Positions 22,966 to 35,079 of a stretch of DNA of 64,000 nt are shown piece by piece. The notes under the pieces were generated by a model. The model saw only the letters and a list, made by a program, of their open reading frames with translations. It had not been told where the DNA came from and did not search any database. The position numbers and the translations under genes were made by a program. Numbering within the stretch: position 1 is the stretch's first letter; every line of letters begins with the position of its first letter. The DNA is taken from positions 62,001 through 126,000 of the forward strand of contig JAFEMH010001296.1 of NCBI GenBank assembly GCA_022495995.1, in the 5' to 3' direction. This DNA comes from Adenophora triphylla var. japonica (taxonomy: Eukaryota; Streptophyta; Magnoliopsida; Asterales; Campanulaceae).

Positions 22966-23407
22966 AGGAGACCGGCTCCACTTTAAATAGGGAGAATACT
23001 CCTTCTTCGACAAGGACTCGATCAACCCATTCCTTATTTAAAATGATTTTTCTTTTCTTATCAGCATAAGAGTCCTTTCATTCCTTGAGTACAATACATA
23101 ATAAAATACAAAACATATCTAAAAACAAATTGTTAGCCGTTAGACAACTAATTATATATTAACAATTATTTCCTAACCTAAATTATATACATTATACAAA
23201 ATCATTTAAATATCAGAATCACAAAGATTTAAACAAGATATAAGAATATTTTCATACTCTTTCAAATTTGAGTCCTTTAAAATGGAAATAATAATTCAAA
23301 AATCCCACCACATTTGCTCATAGAGAAAAAGAACTACCAGCAAAAAGGTTGCATTTCTCAAATCAAACAATATTTTAGAAACTAAATACTCTTTATGTTG
23401 ATTTTCT
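22966..23407. other. 3' flank of the YUCCA-like gene
   Basis: AT-rich, no motifs beyond the expected 3' UTR of the minus-strand gene. Confidence 0.4.
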
Positions 23408-24586
23408 TCATAAGCCCAAAATCTTGGAAATATCGCTGGCAATATTCTTTGCATCATTCGAAATTCCAAATAATCCCGCCTTTGCAAATCCAGCACAATA
23501 TATTCCATTTTCTCCTTTCCAATGGTTTGGAGCTCTTTGTTTTGGCATTCCTTCATCACTAAAAAGAGCTTCATCATCCTGTAATTTTCACACAATTAAT
23601 CATGGATTAAGCATGTGCTAGATAGTACAAGTACTACTGCAGTACGTACAACATAATAAACGTTGTCATACGTTTTACATACCTTAAGCCATTGCTTAAC
23701 ATTGGTTTTATAACCTGTTGCAAAAACTATAGCGTCAAATTTGTTCTTAAAACCGTTATCAAATTCAACCTCATCTCCATTTATTTTGGTTATGGATGGT
23801 AAGACCTGATACAAGAAAGTTCTAACACCAATTAATACGACTTGAAAATTAGTAGAAAGATATAACATCAATTAATACGACTGACACGATAAAAATGCAT
23901 TTGTACCTTGATTTCTCCGGCTCGAATTTTCTGCACAGTCCCAACATCGATGGTAGGGGATCTACCCGTCTTCATTTTCAGAAAAAATGGCCCCTTGGTT
24001 GGTCTTGTTAAACCGTAGTTAGACATATCTCCATATTTTAATTTGGCAAGCATGAGGATAGAACTGTCAACAAAATCTACGGAAAGGTATTTCAGAAGAG
24101 TCATTCCAAGTTGAACCATTTCCTTTGTTAGCACATGCACCTAATAAAACTTCAAGGGTTAATATCATTTTCTTCAAAATAATAAGGGGCGAAATGAAAA
24201 AAATAAAAATAAAAGGGCCAATTCAGTAGCGGAGCTTAGGGTGTTTATGGTGCTGTCAGGTCCAATCTTTATAAAAAAAACACAGAACCAGAGCAATTTT
24301 GTGATTCTATAATAGTTTAAAACCCATACCACACCAATACATTTGAGAAACAATTGTATTGGTCTGGTTTCGTCTTATATATGCATGGAACAATCTTCCA
24401 TCATCAACCAAAAACAACAACAACAACAACAACGTATCTTAACAACAATCTTAACAACAACATTAGTGAAAAAATGAAAACAGGCGCATGCCATGAAAAG
24501 TGAAAATAGAGTTAATATTATTGCATGTGGTGGATTAATGATTAGTGCCTAAGAGAAACTTTAGAAATATGTATATGTGTATATAC

Positions 24587-24617
<31 letters not shown>

Positions 24618-25642
24618 ATAATAATAAATACTCCCTCCGTCCCAATAGAAACTGCCCGTTTTTTGCCTTGCACGTAAATTAATAAAATGAGTGGGAAGAA
24701 AAAATGTTGTGAGTGTAATTTGAAAATAGGAGAGAGAATGAGTGGAGGGAATAGTAAATTATAATGGTGTTGTGAGTATTAAAATAATGTAGGAGAGAGA
24801 ATGAGGGGAGGGAATAGTAAAGATTCATTTGTCAAAAAAGGAAAGTGGAAGCTATTAACGGGACACCCAAAATGGCAAAATGGGAAGCTACTATTGGGAC
24901 GGAGGGAGTATATGTAAATATACAGTTGGTCTTTTTTTTTTTTTTTAAAATCCTAAACACGATAACTTGATGATACATGCAATATACAAACTTATTTAGA
25001 GTAAGAGATCAAAGTTAAAGAACTTACAGGGCTACGCACAACGATTGAGGTTTTCGCTCCCCAATTAGACAAATCATAGGCAATCTCCATCCCCGAATTC
25101 CCAGAGCCAACAACGAGGACATTCTTATCGCCAAAAAATTTCCCATTCACATATTCACTAGAATGTACGAATGATCCTTCAAATTTATCCAATCCAAGAA
25201 CCCTAGGAATAAATCCCACACTATTTTCTCCACTAGCTACCACAATAAACATCCCAACATACTCTTCAATAGCATTAGACACCAAATTTTTTGCGACAAC
25301 AAGCCATTTCCCTAGACCCTTATCAAATGATGCATTTTCAACGGACCGTTGGAATAATGGCTTGATGCCAAACGTAGAAACATAGTTATCCAAGTATTGG
25401 ATAAACACGTTCTTGGGAACAAATGTGGGTGCATTGGGAGGGAACGTCATGTGAGGAAGGCTGCAAAATTGCTTCGCCAAGTGAAGCTTTAGTCTGTCGT
25501 ATGATCTATCTTTCCAAAGTGACGCGCAACAATTTTCACGCTCGAGAACTACGTGGGGAATCGATAGAAGGTTTAGGCATGCAGAAGTTGCAAGGCCAGC
25601 AGGACCAGCCCCGACTATCACAACTGTTGTTTGTTGCTTCAT
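23408..25642 (-). CDS. YUCCA-type flavin-containing monooxygenase (indole-3-pyruvate monooxygenase family)
   Basis: Four exons with matching phases: 25642-25028, 24140-23907, 23805-23683 and 23578-23408, total 1143 nt and 380 codons, the usual length of the short YUCCA10/11 type. Motifs in order: FAD-binding [13 protein letters not shown] (residues about 13-25), the FMO-identifying motif [12 protein letters not shown] (F-x-G-x3-H-x3-Y), NADPH-binding [15 protein letters not shown], and FATGYKTNV near the C-terminus. YUCCA enzymes convert indole-3-pyruvate to the auxin IAA in the cytosol/ER. I chose ATG 25642 ([13 protein letters not shown]) because only a TTG-led extension precedes it. Intron 1 holds a Stowaway-like MITE. 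No stops or missing motifs were seen, so the gene looks intact. Specific orthology within the family was not tested. Confidence 0.9.
24544..24628. repeat. AT/ATA microsatellite beside a MITE
   Basis: GTATATGTGTATATACATATACATATATAT...ATAATAATAA directly abuts the left TA of the MITE at 24631, in intron 1 of the YUCCA-like gene. Confidence 0.75.
24631..24908. mobile_element. Stowaway-like MITE in YUCCA intron 1
   Basis: CTCCCTCCGTCCCAATAG at the left and CTATTGGGACGGAGGGAG at the right form a perfect inverted repeat with TA duplications. Internal GAGAGAATGAGTGGAGGGAA is shared with the MITE at 25932, so both belong to one family. Confidence 0.92.
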
Positions 25643-25703
25643 TATTTTAATTAGCAAGATTTGTGTGTGCTGATAGGAATAATAGCAAATAGCAATATTA
25701 GTA

Positions 25704-25714
25704 TATACTTATAG
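25704..25714 (-). promoter_or_regulatory. Candidate TATA box of the YUCCA-like gene
   Basis: The minus strand reads CTATAAGTATATAC about 60-70 bp upstream of the ATG, a plausible core promoter. No other support. Confidence 0.35.
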
Positions 25715-25931
25715 ATAGACACGAAAAAGTTAAGTAAAGTAGATACTACCTAATACTGGTAAGATAAATAGTGTTTTAAGAACTTACCCATTTTGGATCT
25801 CAATATCACAAATGTTTAAACCTTTTACTAGTTCATTGAACTTGCTTGTGCAATAGTAAAGTTGCGCTAATACTATTTTTTTTTAATTTAGAATTGCTAC
25901 ATATTTTGAACATATTGTTGGATATAAAATA

Positions 25932-26218
25932 CTCCCTCCGTCCCACGTAACTGTGGACTTACTTTTTGGGTTTGGAATTAAGGAAAAGTAGGAGAGAGAA
26001 ATAGGTGGAGGAGGTGTTTGTGAGTATGAAAAATTAAATAGGAGAGAGAATGAGTGGAAGGAATAGTTAGGAGAGAGAATGTTGTGAGTGTAAAAGTGAA
26101 GTAGGAGAAAGAATGAGTGGGTGGAATGGTGAATATTTGTTTCCATTTTCGACAGTCCACACTGATGTGGGACGGACCAAAATGGAAATAAATCCACACT
26201 TACGTGGGACGGAGGGAG
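25932..26218. mobile_element. Stowaway-like MITE
   Basis: CTCCCTCCGTCCCACGTAA at the left and TTACGTGGGACGGAGGGAG at the right, TA on both sides. Interior GAGAGAATGAGTGGAAGGAA is close to the copy in YUCCA intron 1. It lies about 290 bp upstream of the YUCCA-like start codon. Confidence 0.92.
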
Positions 26219-26422
26219 TACTGTAATTAAAATATTATCTTAAAATACATTTTCCAGAATACAAATATATGAATTTTATAAAAAAAAATAAATATTATTT
26301 TCTCAAAGTATTGCAAGAATCAGTCTCATTTGAAACTGGGACAGTACAAGGACGGAAATAGGGGGTCTCATCTATTAAGTTGGTGTCACAACTACTTTAA
26401 TGACAGCAATAGCAGTAACTAC

Positions 26423-26992
26423 TGTTTTTGATCAAATTTATGTAATTCAACTTCGAGGGATGAAATTGGGCACAATGGAATATAATTCTTCAAGATTCAA
26501 AATGTAATAGACTAGGTATTTAACGAGGAAAGTCCTCGAACAACATGTTCGCCGGCATAAAACCTCGAAACGATGGAATTTTATTAGTATGATGATCCAA
26601 GTGTGAGTACAGAGAGTAATGGATTGTAAATGTCGTGTCTCTGTGCGTACATGTGTTGCCCTTTTTATTCAAATACAAGAAAAAGTTACGTAAATAACAG
26701 AATAAACGAGATCCCACATATCTTGCGCCTAGAATCTCGCTGGAAGTTGATGAAGATCAAGATAACCGTCGAGAAAAGTGGTGTGAGCGCTGTGGATAGT
26801 CTTTGTGGTTTTTGACTTGGTCCATAATATCTTTGAAGTTTGATAACGGTTCTTGAAAAGTCGGCTCATAAAAATAACCCTGCAAAACGTATTGTCAATC
26901 AAGCTGCATCACCAAGTTGTTGGTTCAATTTGTTACTATATGATGAGATGCCAAGTTGTAAAATATTGCTGTGAATTTTTCTACCCCAAACA
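26423..26992 (-). repeat. Tat-2 3' LTR (570 bp)
   Basis: On the minus strand it begins TGTTTGGGGTAG and ends GATCAAAAACA, with inverted ends like the Tat-3 LTR. 26423-26824 aligns well with 44598-44996. The remainder has no counterpart on the right because that LTR is truncated. Confidence 0.8.
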
Positions 26993-28493
26993 ATTGCCCC
27001 TAAATTTTGAATTTTTAAAAGAAGTTAAAAAGTCTAAATTTCCCTTTTACCCGGCGCCCACGATATTTAATTGAGCGATTTCCTGGGACATGACAACTTC
27101 TAGGCGTCTAGGGTTTAGAGTTGAGTGTCTCTAGAGGTCTTTCAACCATCAAGTCCTCCTTTATTAAGGCGTAGGCTGGGTTTCTTCTTCTCTCAACACT
27201 TGGCAGTTTTAAGAAAAAAGGTTTCTCCATCTCATACCTTGGTGAGTCACTGTATTTTCTCAATTTCTTCTTCTTCCTTTTGTTTTCTCAATGTCTAAGA
27301 TGGGTAAGATCAAATAATTTGATAGCCCTAGCTTCCAATTACCTCCCGGCTCTAGGTGTCTAGGCATTATAGATCATCCTGAGGATGAAAGGTGTGCGTT
27401 ATCCCTTGCTAGTATCGAAGCCCTTCAAAAGAATTTTGCTTTCCACGTAGGTGTTAAATTTATGGATCCCAATCCTTGCCTTACCTCTGACTGTATGTCG
27501 AACGAATGTGTTTGCTTTCTTGAATATCCTTTTACTATTGGTCTTAAGTTTCCTTTCTCTCCTCTGATTACTCGTTTTTTCGAAGCTACTGGCCTTGCAT
27601 ACTGCCAACTCATGCCCATTGGTTGGAGGGCTTTAGCTACTTTAGATAGGTTGAGTGCTGAAACTGGGTTAAGGGTTGGTCTAGAAGAGTTTGCTTGTTG
27701 TTATGATATTAGGGCTCATGGTAACTTTAGGTTTGGTTTTAGGGTGAAGAGTAAGGCTTTTGAGTTTGGTTGTGGATTCTTTGGGCTCATATAGAGGTAG
27801 GAAAAATAGGTTTTTCTTTGTGAGGAAGAACACTGTAGAGGGTGGTGAGAAGGTGGCTAATGAGTGGAAGAAAGAAGGTAGTTGGTTTACTTTTACATGT
27901 TCATCTTGAATTGTTGCTTCTTTCTTGTTGACATCTTCTTATTTGCAGTGTCCAGATTCTTTAGAAATTGTTCAAAAGGTGAAGGATTTAGCCGAGGAGT
28001 CTCGCAAATTTGTCCCACTGCCTGTTGTATTTGTTTTTGAAAGCGCTGGTGTGGAGGTTGATTCTAACAAGCTGCCGGAAGAGTGTTCCCATAAGATGTC
28101 ATCTGGTAAGCTTTTTCTTTCTCCCAATTTGATTTTCTACTTGCTATTTAACTTGTCTAACTATCTCGCCTCTTTGTTTTATAGTCTCCCATTCTCAAGT
28201 TGGCTTTGATGTGAAGGACATAATGTCCGGAATAATAGCGAAAGTTGGGGTGAAAACAGAAGGTAGTAAGCCTCCTCTCCCTAAGGGGGAAAGTTCTAAG
28301 GGTGAGAAGAAGAGGAGGTTGGAAAATGTGGAGATCGTGAGGGTATTGAAGAATAATGATTGGCATGCTGATAATGCATTGGCCGATGTTGAAGATTTGA
28401 CAAAAAGGTAGCATTTGTTTTTCATTACGCTCAAGATATTCTTATTATGTAGAACTCTAATATGGGGATTTTTTAATATGCAGACAGAAAAAT

Positions 28494-30066
28494 TGTTGGG
28501 TTTCGAGGGTCCATGCGCAGCGGAATAATGCAAATTAACTCGAAAAACCCGGAGCCCTAGGATCCGTTCTAGATGATTAATTAAGAAGAATGATTTAGAA
28601 ATACCAACCTTGTGTGCTTTTGTCGTTGATAAACGTGACCCAACTCCAGATTGACGATCTTGTGAATCCTTGATGAACGATTGTTGAATCACGAACGGAA
28701 GATCTTGAAGAGCGAAGATCCTCTATGTGTATCCATGCGATGAACGAACCCTAGAACAATTCTAGGTGGATTTCTAGATCCCTCGATTGAAACTCCTTTC
28801 AATCTATGATGTATTATGAAATTGGTGTGATGATTTTCAATTCATAATTGAAAAACCTCTCAATTTTGTGTTTCTCTAAACTCAAAATTCGTTACTGGCT
28901 GCTAGGGTAGAAGAGGGATAGTATTTATACGTTATAAATATTATTCCCTAATTAAAAACCCTAATTAAAATGGTTTCAGCACAGTTCGGGTCATGGGCGG
29001 TCGCCCACCAAGGCATGGGCGGTCGCCCATGAGTACAGTGCCTAATCCCTTTATACGAAATCCCACATGGGTGGTCGCCCACATGGGCATGGGCGATCGC
29101 CCATGAGCACAGTCTCCAATGTGCAATTTCGAATAACATGTGAGCGGTTGCCCATACCATTTGAGCGGTCGCCAAGCCAACCATTGACTTATGGGCGATC
29201 GCCCATGGTACACTTGGGCGGTCGCCCATCACACCAGAATCCATAATTCCATTTTTGACAATTCGTTCGATGCGTGTGATCCCATAGGACTATATTATGT
29301 TGGCAATGAGTTCGATCACATCGATCCTCATAAGACATGAGTGGACTCTAGCAAGCCATCATGCCTACCCAAATAATATAATATCAAGTTCGTTTTTCCT
29401 ACATAGAACATATCACAATCCCATTGTCACACGATGTTATATTGAACATGAGTCATGGTCCACGTCAACTCATATTGTTCAATGCTTTCTCGTTACTAAG
29501 TAAATTGATCAATCGAATGATATTAATCACATTAATTCATTCGGACATGGCCATGTACATCATCAATCTTACTTACGAGTGGCCTAGCAAACATCTCTCT
29601 TTACGAGGGACAAATTTCCATCTTGACTTATCATTCTTCCCAACAAGAATCCTATCATGCCAATAATAGCCCTTATTGTTGTCCGGTTAAAGACAACGTT
29701 AAACTATATCAAACATAATATTCATCGAGTGGAAGACGATGATAATCTCAGGTCAAAGGATATCAATGATATAACTATATGAGATTTAATTATGACATTC
29801 GACCATGACATAAATCTCATAACGGGTCAAGTCCAGTACCTTGTTCTCTAACAAGTACCCATGAATCTAATGTGCATCTCCATTCATATAATCATCTTAT
29901 GATTATCCATTAGACTTCATACTAGTGCTTCATAAGTACTAGGGACACGATTATTACAATAAACATGCAAACATATATAATAATCAAAGAAAAAATCTCT
30001 TATATAAATGAATAATGACATTACATATAAGTCTATCTCTATAGGCCTAGGGCACTAACACCTACA
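28494..30066 (-). repeat. Copia 3' LTR (1573 bp)
   Basis: Nearly identical to 35876-37446. Holds a cluster of GGGCGGTCGCCCA-type palindromes (28989-29230) and TATA sequences at 28921. Confidence 0.95.
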
Positions 30067-30080
30067 GTCTCCCACTTGCA
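30067..30080 (-). other. Copia polypurine tract
   Basis: The minus strand reads TGCAAGTGGGAGAC just upstream of the 3' LTR, the expected plus-strand priming site. Confidence 0.7.
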
Positions 30081-30836
30081 CTAGGCCCAATCATTCATGT
30101 ATCTTATACCCATGGACCTAACATGACCATCATGTTTAGCTTGTGGCAAAGGCTTGGTGAGAGGGTCCGAAATATTGTCATTCGTTGGTACCTTGCATAT
30201 CTTAACGTCTTCCCTTTCACAAATTTCACAAATGAAGTGGAAACGTCTTAGAATGTGTTTGGATTGTTGATGTGATCTTGGTTCTTTTGCTTGCACAAAT
30301 GACACCACAATTGTCACAACAAAGTTCCACCGATTAGTGATACTTGGAACAATTCCAAAACACTAATGAACTTTTGATCCAAACTGCCTTTTCTAGCTAC
30401 ATCATATGTTGCTAAAATTAAGCTTTAGAAGTAGAATCGGCTACGATTTTCTGCTTGGAACTCTTCCAATAAAATCGCACCTCCAATAAGCATAAACACA
30501 AATCCTAATTGCGATTTTAATTAACTTTGTCAGTTTGGAAGTTAGCATCCGTGTAACCTTTACAACAAGATTAACTTCCAACCTTTCAAATACCAAGAAC
30601 GTATCCTTAGTTCTTCTTAAGTACTTTAAGGATCGTCTTGACTGCCATCCAATGGTTCTCACCAGGATCAGATTGGTATCGACTCGTCATGCTCAAAGCA
30701 TACGAGACGTCGGGTCTAGTACAAATCATGGCATACATGATAGATCCAAATGTCGGAGCATATGGAACTTCATCCATTCTCTTTTACTCATCAGTTGTCA
30801 TGGGACACTGAGTCTCGCTAAGAGTAATACCATGGC
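30081..30836 (-). pseudogene. Copia RT C-terminus and RNase H, degraded
   Basis: The minus strand shows SKHILRRFHFICEI, VPTNDNISDPLTKPLPQAKH and HVRSMGIRYM (30090-30260), the C-terminal RNase H tail of Ty1/copia polyproteins. Upstream it shows AVKTILKYLRRTKDTFLVF, RYQSDPGENH and APTFGSIMYAMICTRPDVSYALSM (about 30560-30760), the RT-RNase H connection. Several stops and frame changes interrupt it, and a CACTA end separates it from the RT core. Confidence 0.8.
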
Positions 30837-30838
30837 CC

Positions 30839-31495
30839 CACTACAAGAAAGGAGGCTATTTACGGCGCTCATTTACGGCGGTGGACACGCGTCCGCCGTA
30901 TATATATATAATATACGGCGGTATGCACAACCGCCGTATATATTATATATATACGGCGGTATAGGCCGCCGTAAATAAGTTATGTACGTATATTTGGCAT
31001 ATACGTATATGAGATCGAAGTTATATACGGTGGTTTATCAGTATCCGCCGTATATAGGTACTTATTATCGGCGGTGGACACGCGTCCACCATAAATAATA
31101 CACAATATTTACGGCGGTGTACAATATCCGCCGTAAATGTTATTAAATACCGGGAAACCCAAATTTCCCTATTCAGTTTCGCGCTATCTCCATCTCGTAG
31201 CCTCTTTCTCTCGCCTAGTGGCACAAATTTCCGACGGTGACCAAATAAGCAGGTAAGAATTCGTGTTTACTTTTAATTTTTGGTTTTTGTTGTTCTTGGT
31301 GTGGTGGATTATTGAAATCGACATTCTATTTCTCTCTCTCTCTCCTCCAGCCAGTGAAATTGAGCGTTGATTTCTTCGATCAACAACAATCAGGTATACA
31401 TTTCTTTCCCCTTTTCTAATTCACTTTTAATTTTTGGGTTTTTTTTGTTCTTGGTGTTGTGAGTTGTTGTTGCTGTTACTGTCGTTGTTCTTAGA
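30839..31495 (+). mobile_element. CACTA transposon 5' end, truncated, inside the copia RT
   Basis: Begins CACTACAAGAAA, a canonical CACTA terminus, followed by subterminal palindromic repeats built on TTTACGGCGG / CCGCCGTA (30858-31140). Then comes a leader-like region with pyrimidine tracts and an intron-like AAGCAG|GTAAGAAT...CTCCAG structure, as in TNP leaders. No matching TTTCTTGTAGTG end was found before the copia sequence resumes near 31496, so only one end remains. Confidence 0.75.
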
Positions 31496-32700
31496 ATCAT
31501 CTAAGAACCTTATCAATATGAGTATTTTGACTCAAACCAACTTATCCTTTTAGATCTATCTCTATAGATCTTGATACCAAGGATGTAAGCGGCTTCACCC
31601 ATATCATTCATTGAGAAACCTTTCCTTGACCAAGACTTGACAATCTTAAGTGTCGGAACTTTGTTTTCAATGAGTAAGATATCATTGTCATATAACAATA
31701 GAAATAATACTATGCTCCCACTGAATTTCATGTATACACAAAGTTCATCTTCGTACTTGATGAAGTCAAACTCTTTGACCGATTCATCAAAATGAAAATT
31801 CCAACCCATCGAAGCTTGCTTCAACCCATCTTATGGATCTTTGCAACATGCATACTTTATTAGAATTTCTTGGATCGACAAACCCTTCAGGCTGTATCAT
31901 GTATACATCCTTAAGTAGCTTTCCGTTAAGAAACGCTATTTTGACATCCATTTGCCATATCTCATATTCACAATATGCGATAATGGCAATTGAAACTCTA
32001 ATAGACTTCGGCATTGTAACGGGCAAAAAGGTTTCAACATAGTCAATACTATGAATTTTCCTAAATCCCTTTGCTACAATCCTTAGTCATGAAAGTATAC
32101 ACCTTCCATCCATGTCGGTTTTCTTATTGAAAACCCATTTGCACCCTATGGTTTTTACACCTTCAGGTAGACCAATCAAGTTCAAAACTTGATCATCAAA
32201 CATGGATTACAATTCGAATTCCATGGTTCATAACCATTTATCCGAATTAGGAGTGGACATCGTCTCTAGATAGGAAGTAGGTCTGTCATTCTCAATGACT
32301 CCCACTTGATTACTTTCTGATGTGAGAAATTCATATCTCTCAGGTTCGGATCGTATCCTATCAGATCTGTGAAGAACTTGTGTATTTTGAACCGGTTCCA
32401 CAACTCCTTGTGAACTTGGTTCCGTCTCTACTCTTGGTTCCATGTCATTTTCAGGTTCTTGAACTCCTTCAAGATCAATCTTACTCCCACTAGATACTTT
32501 ATTGAGAAACTATTTCTCAAGAAACGAATCATATAGAGCAACAAACATTTTGTTCTCTTTGCGGTTGTAAAATTAATATCCGAAATTAACCTTGTCAGAT
32601 TTGGTGCTAACTTATAAGAGACAAGTCTCTTCATATAAGATTCGCAACCCCAAATCTTCATGAAAGACATTCTTCCATGCCACATCTCATGTGAGGACTT
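31496..32700 (-). pseudogene. Copia reverse transcriptase and integrase C-terminus, degraded
   Basis: RT: EIWQMDVKIAFLNGKLLKDV and QPEGFVDP (31860-31980), the catalytic box as YDNDILLI where YVDD is expected (31662-31685), and AAYILGIKIYRDRSKR (31550-31600). A TGA replaces Trp in the KVLRWF block near 31505. Integrase C-terminal region: MWHGRMSFMKIWGCESYMKRL (about 32630-32685), then a linker with SDRIRSEPERY. Many frame breaks; a relic. Confidence 0.8.
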
Positions 32701-34400
32701 AGGAACTGATTTAGTTTGGACACAATTCAGTTTAAACGCATCAATTTCTAATGCATATCCTCAAAAAGGTAATAGGAAGGTCAACTTTGACTCATCATCG
32801 AACGAACCATGTTTAACAAGGTTCAATTCCTCCTTTCAGACACACCATTCAAAATGGTGTTCCGCATGGAGTCAACTCTGAAACAATTTCACAGTTTTAA
32901 GATGATTGTCAAACTCTTGGCTCAAATATTTACCACTTTGATCTAATCGAAGTACTTAATAGTTTTGCCAAGATTGTTTTGTACTTCATTTTGAAATATT
33001 CCAAATATCTCAATCAATTCACTTTTGAACTTTATCGGATAGACATAGTCATATCTAGATAAGTCATCAGTGAATATAAATGAAATACTGAAATCTTCCC
33101 CTAGCAATACTGCTTAATAGTCATATACATCTCATGTACAAGGGCCAATAAGTCACTAGCCCTCCTTACTCTTAGTTTAGGGTGGTTTGGTCATTTTACC
33201 AAATAAACGAGATTCACATACCTCAAACGATTCACAATCATATGAGTCTAAATGTCCATGTTAATGGAATTTAGATTATACGTTTCTCATTTATATGACC
33301 AAGCCGGCAATGCCATATGAACGTGTTGTTCATATCATTCGGTTTAGATTTCACACTTATATTATAGATATCTTCAATGTTATTTTGTATCTTAACATCA
33401 AGGATATGAAGACCATTCAATGACATATGCATTACAATAATGCATATCATTAAATAAATATAAGGCTTCTTATTTTCAATAAGAGAATTATATCCTTCAT
33501 CATCCTCATAAGAAACAAAATAATACTCCTACTCAAATCCGGAACGTAGTCACACTTGTTCAAAACAAGTACTAGTCCATAGGGTAAAGTGACTTCATAA
33601 GTCCCTATGGCTAACGCAGCAACTCTTGCTTCATTACCACGCATAGGTTTAATTCACCTTCTTTGAGTAGCTTTCTATCCTTTATTTCTTGCACATTTAA
33701 ACAAATGTGGGATCTATATTCGGTATCATATACCCAAGAACAAGAAGTCGAAAGGAAAATATCTATCATATAGATATTTGAAGTAGTAGCAATCAAATTG
33801 CCCTTCTTCACCTTTTAGGCCTTCCTTATTAGCCTTGCAACTTTGCTTCCAATGACAATCTCATTGCAATGATAGCAAAATGCATCCTTTTGAGACACTT
33901 TGGGTTTAGCCTCTTAGGCTTTTGCAACTTTTGCCCCAGGTTTAGCAACCTTTGCTTTACCTTCTATGCCTTCCCTTTTGAACCCCTTTCTTGTGTTAAC
34001 CATTAACACACTTGTGGATTGCTCCTTTTGCATCTCATGCATTAAAAGCCTTCACCACAACATATATCTTTTGTCTAGCTTGCACTTGGAACATTTCCTT
34101 TTGTGCGTTGTGCTAGAACAAAAGCAATTTCCACGTGTTCAAGGTTCTTCTTAAGAGCCTTAAAACATGAGTGGCAAGTATAGAAAAACAACATCATAGG
34201 AATCATCTCTATGTTTCTTATGTTGCTCCTTATCTGCCCTTTGCAACGTTTGCAGTGGGTTCAGCAGGAATAGATTCGTCAAGAACGTACAATTTTGGTT
34301 AAGAACACTTCTTGAGCATCTGATCAAATCAGAATAACTTGTACCGTTCTTTTCAAACTTGTCTTTCATAAGGACGAATCGCAATAATAAGGATTAATTA
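32701..34400 (-). pseudogene. Copia gag, protease and integrase N-terminal part, degraded
   Basis: The protease region reads SCSWVYDTEYRSHIC (about 33690-33735), where a D-T-G-C active site is expected, followed by GTYEVTLPYGLVLVLNKCDYVP (33540-33620). A gag fragment with DKFEKNGTSYSD lies at 34160-34384. The integrase core between 32701 and 33440 is only faintly readable. Nothing here can be functional. Confidence 0.65.
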
Positions 34401-35071
34401 TAGTTTAATGCTATTTCTACAACAAAAATATGCAACACATATGAACACATATAAGTACCGATTTCATTTAAGAGATTAAATAACGTATTTCATAAATACT
34501 CCCACTAAATTATATAACCTTCTTATGCAAATATGCATAATATAATTTAATAGGCTAAGACCCAATTTTAATTTAATTTCAAGTCGGCTGTGGCACGACT
34601 GCTCAAAATTAAACTAAAAAGGTAAATAACATTTATCAATCATATCAACATATGACTCTTAGATCCTTTATGAGATTATAGACATTATATGTCACATGTT
34701 TCAATCTCATCTTATGCCTTAGGCCCAAAACTGTTTTGATAGCCTAATTGAGTTTAACCATTTTAAACGTATAACAATCACCGTTTGCTCATCTTGATCA
34801 TACAAAGATAGAATTAATGTACCTCGCTATGGCGTAGCCTACATAAAACTATCCGTGTACTCACAAGTGTTTAAACATGGGTGGCATAAACAAACTCAAA
34901 TTTCAATGAAGGTTCGTTTTTCATGTTTATCAATTAACATGGCAAGGTTGATTCATGAAAACTATATGAGCATAATTATGAACATGGAATGATGCAACAC
35001 AAATCACATTTGATGTGTAATTACTAGTACGTGGCATCGTATCCAAAGTTATCCCACACTTCCCAGAAGTG
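34401..35071. other. Copia leader/gag region, no clear coding
   Basis: AT-rich stretch between the gag fragment and the hAT MITE. It should correspond to the gag N-terminus and leader of the copia element but no motif survives. Confidence 0.5.
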
Positions 35072-35079
35072 CCTGCAGG

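Noticed and set aside
29297..29666. Frames of 68-80 codons, repeated at 36677-36883
   Set aside because: Both copies lie in the two copia LTRs, are short, and match no gag/pol motif.
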